A stretch of DNA of 9,182 bases from the NCBI GenBank assembly GCA_017860395.1, contig JAGDMC010000041.1, positions 1 to 9,182 on the forward strand. Direction: 5' to 3'. The notes below the pieces were generated by a model. The model was given only the letters and a program-made list of their open reading frames with translations. It was not told the origin of the DNA and did not search any database. This document shows, piece after piece, positions 7,465 through 9,182 of the stretch (its first letter is position 1; each line of letters starts with the position of its first letter). Source of the stretch: Bacteroidota bacterium (GTDB taxonomy: Bacteria > Bacteroidota > Bacteroidia > Bacteroidales > UBA932). Made by a program: the position numbers and the translations under genes.

Positions 7465-8280
7465 ATGAAAAGAATTTTCCTGTTGTGCGTAATTTTAATT
7501 TCAACCTACCTGGTATTTGCCCAAGATCATGAAGTGGTAAAAGGGAAGGTTAAGTCTGTTGATTCAAAATTATTATGGACAATGCTTGAGAAGGAAGCAT
7601 GGACCATTTCGAGATTTGAATACGACAGTTTGGGGAAAATATTAATGATAAAAAGTTCAGAAACATACTATAAAGCAGCACCTTCGATTACTTTATTTTC
7701 ATATGACAGCAAGGGCAGGGAGATTATGCAAAGGATTTATGACAGTGACACTTTGCCTGCACAACTTAAGGCAACGATGGAGCATGTATTCCGAAACGAC
7801 TCTCTTTATTATTGGAAGATATCTTCATCCAGGAACAAAGATGTGAAAATAGAATACTACGAATACGACGACAGAGGAAACCTCTTAACAAAACCATATA
7901 TAGAATGGTTGCCCGGATACTTTGAGTATGATTCCCTTAACAGAGTCGTAAAAGCAGACGGATATGAAGACGGAGAGTCATTTTTATATAGGGATGGACT
8001 TTTAATTAAAAGTATTGTTGCCTATGGCGATCATTATGTGACTACATACTTTGAAAATGGGCTGCCGTCGTCTTTCGAAAGCTATCTGGATGGAGTATCC
8101 TTTGATATGAAACAAGGAGTACCTTCAGATTCTGGTTCGTTGCCTTATCAGGCATGGAACTTCAGGTATGAATATGATCAGTATGGAAACTGGACTCACC
8201 AGTATTTCAAAGACAGAAAATCCGGAAAAGAGAAGTTAAGTGGAATAAGAATTTTTGAGTATTGGTATGAAAAGCGATAA
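7465..8280 (+). CDS. Secreted protein with YD/RHS-like motifs
   Basis: I do not recognise a named family for the whole 271-residue protein. Residues 1-19 are a signal peptide (basic MKR, hydrophobic core, cleavage expected near VFA-QD), so it is exported to the periplasm or beyond. The rest carries recurring aromatic-YD-x-x-G/N motifs: FEYDSLGKI (51-59), FSYDSKGRE (78-86), YEYDDRGNL (132-140), FEYDSLNRV (153-161) and YEYDQYGNW (235-243), with weaker ones at 173 and 195. These resemble the YD repeats of RHS proteins and WapA, and of many small secreted Bacteroidota proteins, which form beta-strand shells or sheets. No catalytic motif or toxin domain is visible and the protein is far too short for an RHS shell. 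It has no lipobox cysteine near the cleavage site. A binding or structural role is conceivable but unproven. Confidence 0.75.
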   Translation: MKRIFLLCVILISTYLVFAQDHEVVKGKVKSVDSKLLWTMLEKEAWTISRFEYDSLGKILMIKSSETYYKAAPSITLFSYDSKGREIMQRIYDSDTLPAQLKATMEHVFRNDSLYYWKISSSRNKDVKIEYYEYDDRGNLLTKPYIEWLPGYFEYDSLNRVVKADGYEDGESFLYRDGLLIKSIVAYGDHYVTTYFENGLPSSFESYLDGVSFDMKQGVPSDSGSLPYQAWNFRYEYDQYGNWTHQYFKDRKSGKEKLSGIRIFEYWYEKR

Positions 8281-8359
8281 TCTTGCTACAATTTAAATCG
8301 TAACTATTGAATCGATTATTGTGTCAAGTTTTTTTCGTTTTGAATTGCTCCTTTACCTC
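8281..8359. other. Short non-coding gap after the YD-motif gene
   Basis: This A/T-rich spacer contains a T run (TTTTTTT, about 8330-8336) but I see no stem before it that would make a convincing terminator. I find nothing else in it. Confidence 0.4.
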
Positions 8360-8615
8360 TTAAAGCTGCTCCTGTGTGAGCTGTTTTGTGTTCAGCTTTA
8401 ATAACCAGTAATATACATTCTGTTGTCCGGTAGTTACTACATAAGTCTGAACGAACTCCCATCCTTGTGATCCCATCCAGTTCATAGCATCGACAATTGA
8501 ATTAAATGTGATTACTTTACCATTTTCATCGCGAAGCAGTATAAACTACATTCGCAAATGAATCCGCCTTTACAATAACATTGACAGGCTGCTGATTAAA
8601 AGTAACCAGACAGTT
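8360..8615 (-). pseudogene. Frameshifted remnant of a small Bacteroidota protein
   Basis: The minus strand from 8545 down to the TAA at 8360-8362 encodes 61 sensible residues, including DENGKVITFNSIVDAMNWMG and then GWEFVQTYVVTTGQQNVYYW. From memory, this resembles the conserved C-terminus (FNSMVDALN...GWEFVQ...) of small secreted Bacteroidota proteins of unknown function. That frame is closed upstream by TAG at 8546-8548, but the neighbouring frame continues the protein (TFNQQPVNVIVKADSFANVVY, 8603-8541), so one indel near 8541-8548 has split it. The middle frame is itself stopped by TAA at 8616-8618. Beyond this, another frame offers ITYDFTKTV (about 8610-8636), perhaps a second shift. No start codon or signal peptide remains. 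Sequencing error is possible, but neighbouring genes are intact. The remnant overlaps no other gene. Confidence 0.6.
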
Positions 8616-8672
8616 TTAGTGAAGTCATATGTAATACGTAAAACACGTAGATTAAATTCAGAAATTCCATTA

Positions 8673-8703
8673 TTGCGGGCTGTTTTCACTCATCATAAAT
8701 TTG
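8673..8703 (+). promoter_or_regulatory. Promoter of the outer-membrane protein gene
   Basis: TTG (8673-8675), a 20-base spacer and TAAATTTG (8696-8703) match the Bacteroidota housekeeping promoter. The inferred start of transcription lies about 18 bases before the ATG. It is the same -7 octamer as at the DUF6913 operon and it sits just upstream of the decayed minus-strand gene. Confidence 0.6.
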
Positions 8704-8727
8704 GATATAATTTAAAATCAAATTTAT

Positions 8728-9182
8728 ATGAAAAAAACGCTTCTATTTTTATGCTTTTCTATTCTTTTTGTTTCCAATTCCATGGCACAAAAACTTGAGT
8801 TCGGAGCAGATCTTTTTAACCGTTACATCTGGCGCGGTATGGATTTGGGAGGGAAAAGCCCGAGTATACAACCTTGGGTTAAGTTGAACATCGGGAACGA
8901 TAGTCACGCTTTTTCAATTGGTACCTGGGGCGCTTTTTCACTGGCCGGAACATCAAACGAAGAGATTGACCTATATCTCACCTATACTTATAGGGGTGCT
9001 CTTTCGATTACTTTGACTGACTATTTTTTCCCAGGGTTAAACACAGGGTCAAAGGATAAATATTTTGAATGGGAAAAAGAGAAGACAGGGCATATATTGG
9101 AAGGTACCCTGGCCTTTAATGGTACGGAAAAAATTCCATTCACCGCTCTTTTTTCAATGAACCTCTATGGTAACGATGCTCG
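8728..9182 (+). CDS. Outer-membrane beta-barrel protein, TorF/Gcw_chp-like, 3' end missing
   Basis: The reading frame is open from the ATG to the right edge (151 codons visible). Residues 1-20 are a signal peptide (MKK, hydrophobic core, SMA-QK cleavage). The mature part starts FGADLFNRYIWRGMDLGG (25-42) and continues SPSIQPWVKL (44-53), which resembles the first strands of the Gcw_chp/TorF putative-porin family (pattern ...S/NRYxWRGxxL...PSxQPxxxL). Alternating strands such as AFSIGTWGAFSL (61-72) and EIDLYLTYTY (79-88) support a beta-barrel. It would sit in the outer membrane; its substrate is not known. The leader is A/T-rich with no Shine-Dalgarno. The assignment to Gcw_chp/TorF is by pattern memory and the C-terminal half is outside the window. 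Confidence 0.72.
   Translation, partial: MKKTLLFLCFSILFVSNSMAQKLEFGADLFNRYIWRGMDLGGKSPSIQPWVKLNIGNDSHAFSIGTWGAFSLAGTSNEEIDLYLTYTYRGALSITLTDYFFPGLNTGSKDKYFEWEKEKTGHILEGTLAFNGTEKIPFTALFSMNLYGNDA

Overview
The window looks like chromosomal DNA of a Bacteroidota bacterium, most likely Bacteroidales. Three things point there. Genes lack a clear Shine-Dalgarno sequence and start after A/T-rich leaders. Several promoters match the Bacteroidota housekeeping pattern, a -7 box TAnnTTTG with TTG about 19-20 bases upstream. The protein families (a DUF6913-like protein, a secreted YD-motif protein, a ClpB with Bacteroidota-like sequence) fit that phylum. Apart from the accessory right end the region is ordinary, densely packed housekeeping DNA. 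I see no CRISPR array, transposase, toxin-antitoxin pair or recognisable defence system.

Left part (1-4492): queE (minus strand), the radical-SAM enzyme of 7-deazaguanine (queuosine) synthesis, is divergent from clpB. This clpB encodes both AAA+ rings and the long middle coiled coil but no N-terminal domain. An in-frame stop just upstream and the short gap to queE leave no room for one. clpB converges on an AMP-forming long-chain acyl-CoA ligase gene, and their stop codons share the four bases CTAA.

Middle part (4493-7063): a divergent promoter region separates the ligase gene from a tight three-gene operon: a DUF6913-like small protein, a TPR-repeat protein and a DedA/VTT-family membrane protein, with gaps of 3 and 10 bases. 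A good promoter lies just before the first gene.

Right part (7064-9182): tRNA-Arg(TCT) has its own promoter and is followed by a strong intrinsic terminator. The terminator is built into a 127-bp nested palindrome, and a second hairpin with a GNRA-type loop follows. A 10-bp piece of the tRNA T-arm recurs just beyond it. Next come a secreted protein with several YD/RHS-like motifs, a decayed frameshifted gene on the minus strand, and the start of an outer-membrane beta-barrel protein that runs off the right edge. This last gene has a promoter laid over the upstream end of the decayed gene. This part has the accessory character: palindromes next to a tRNA, secreted proteins of narrow distribution and a pseudogene.
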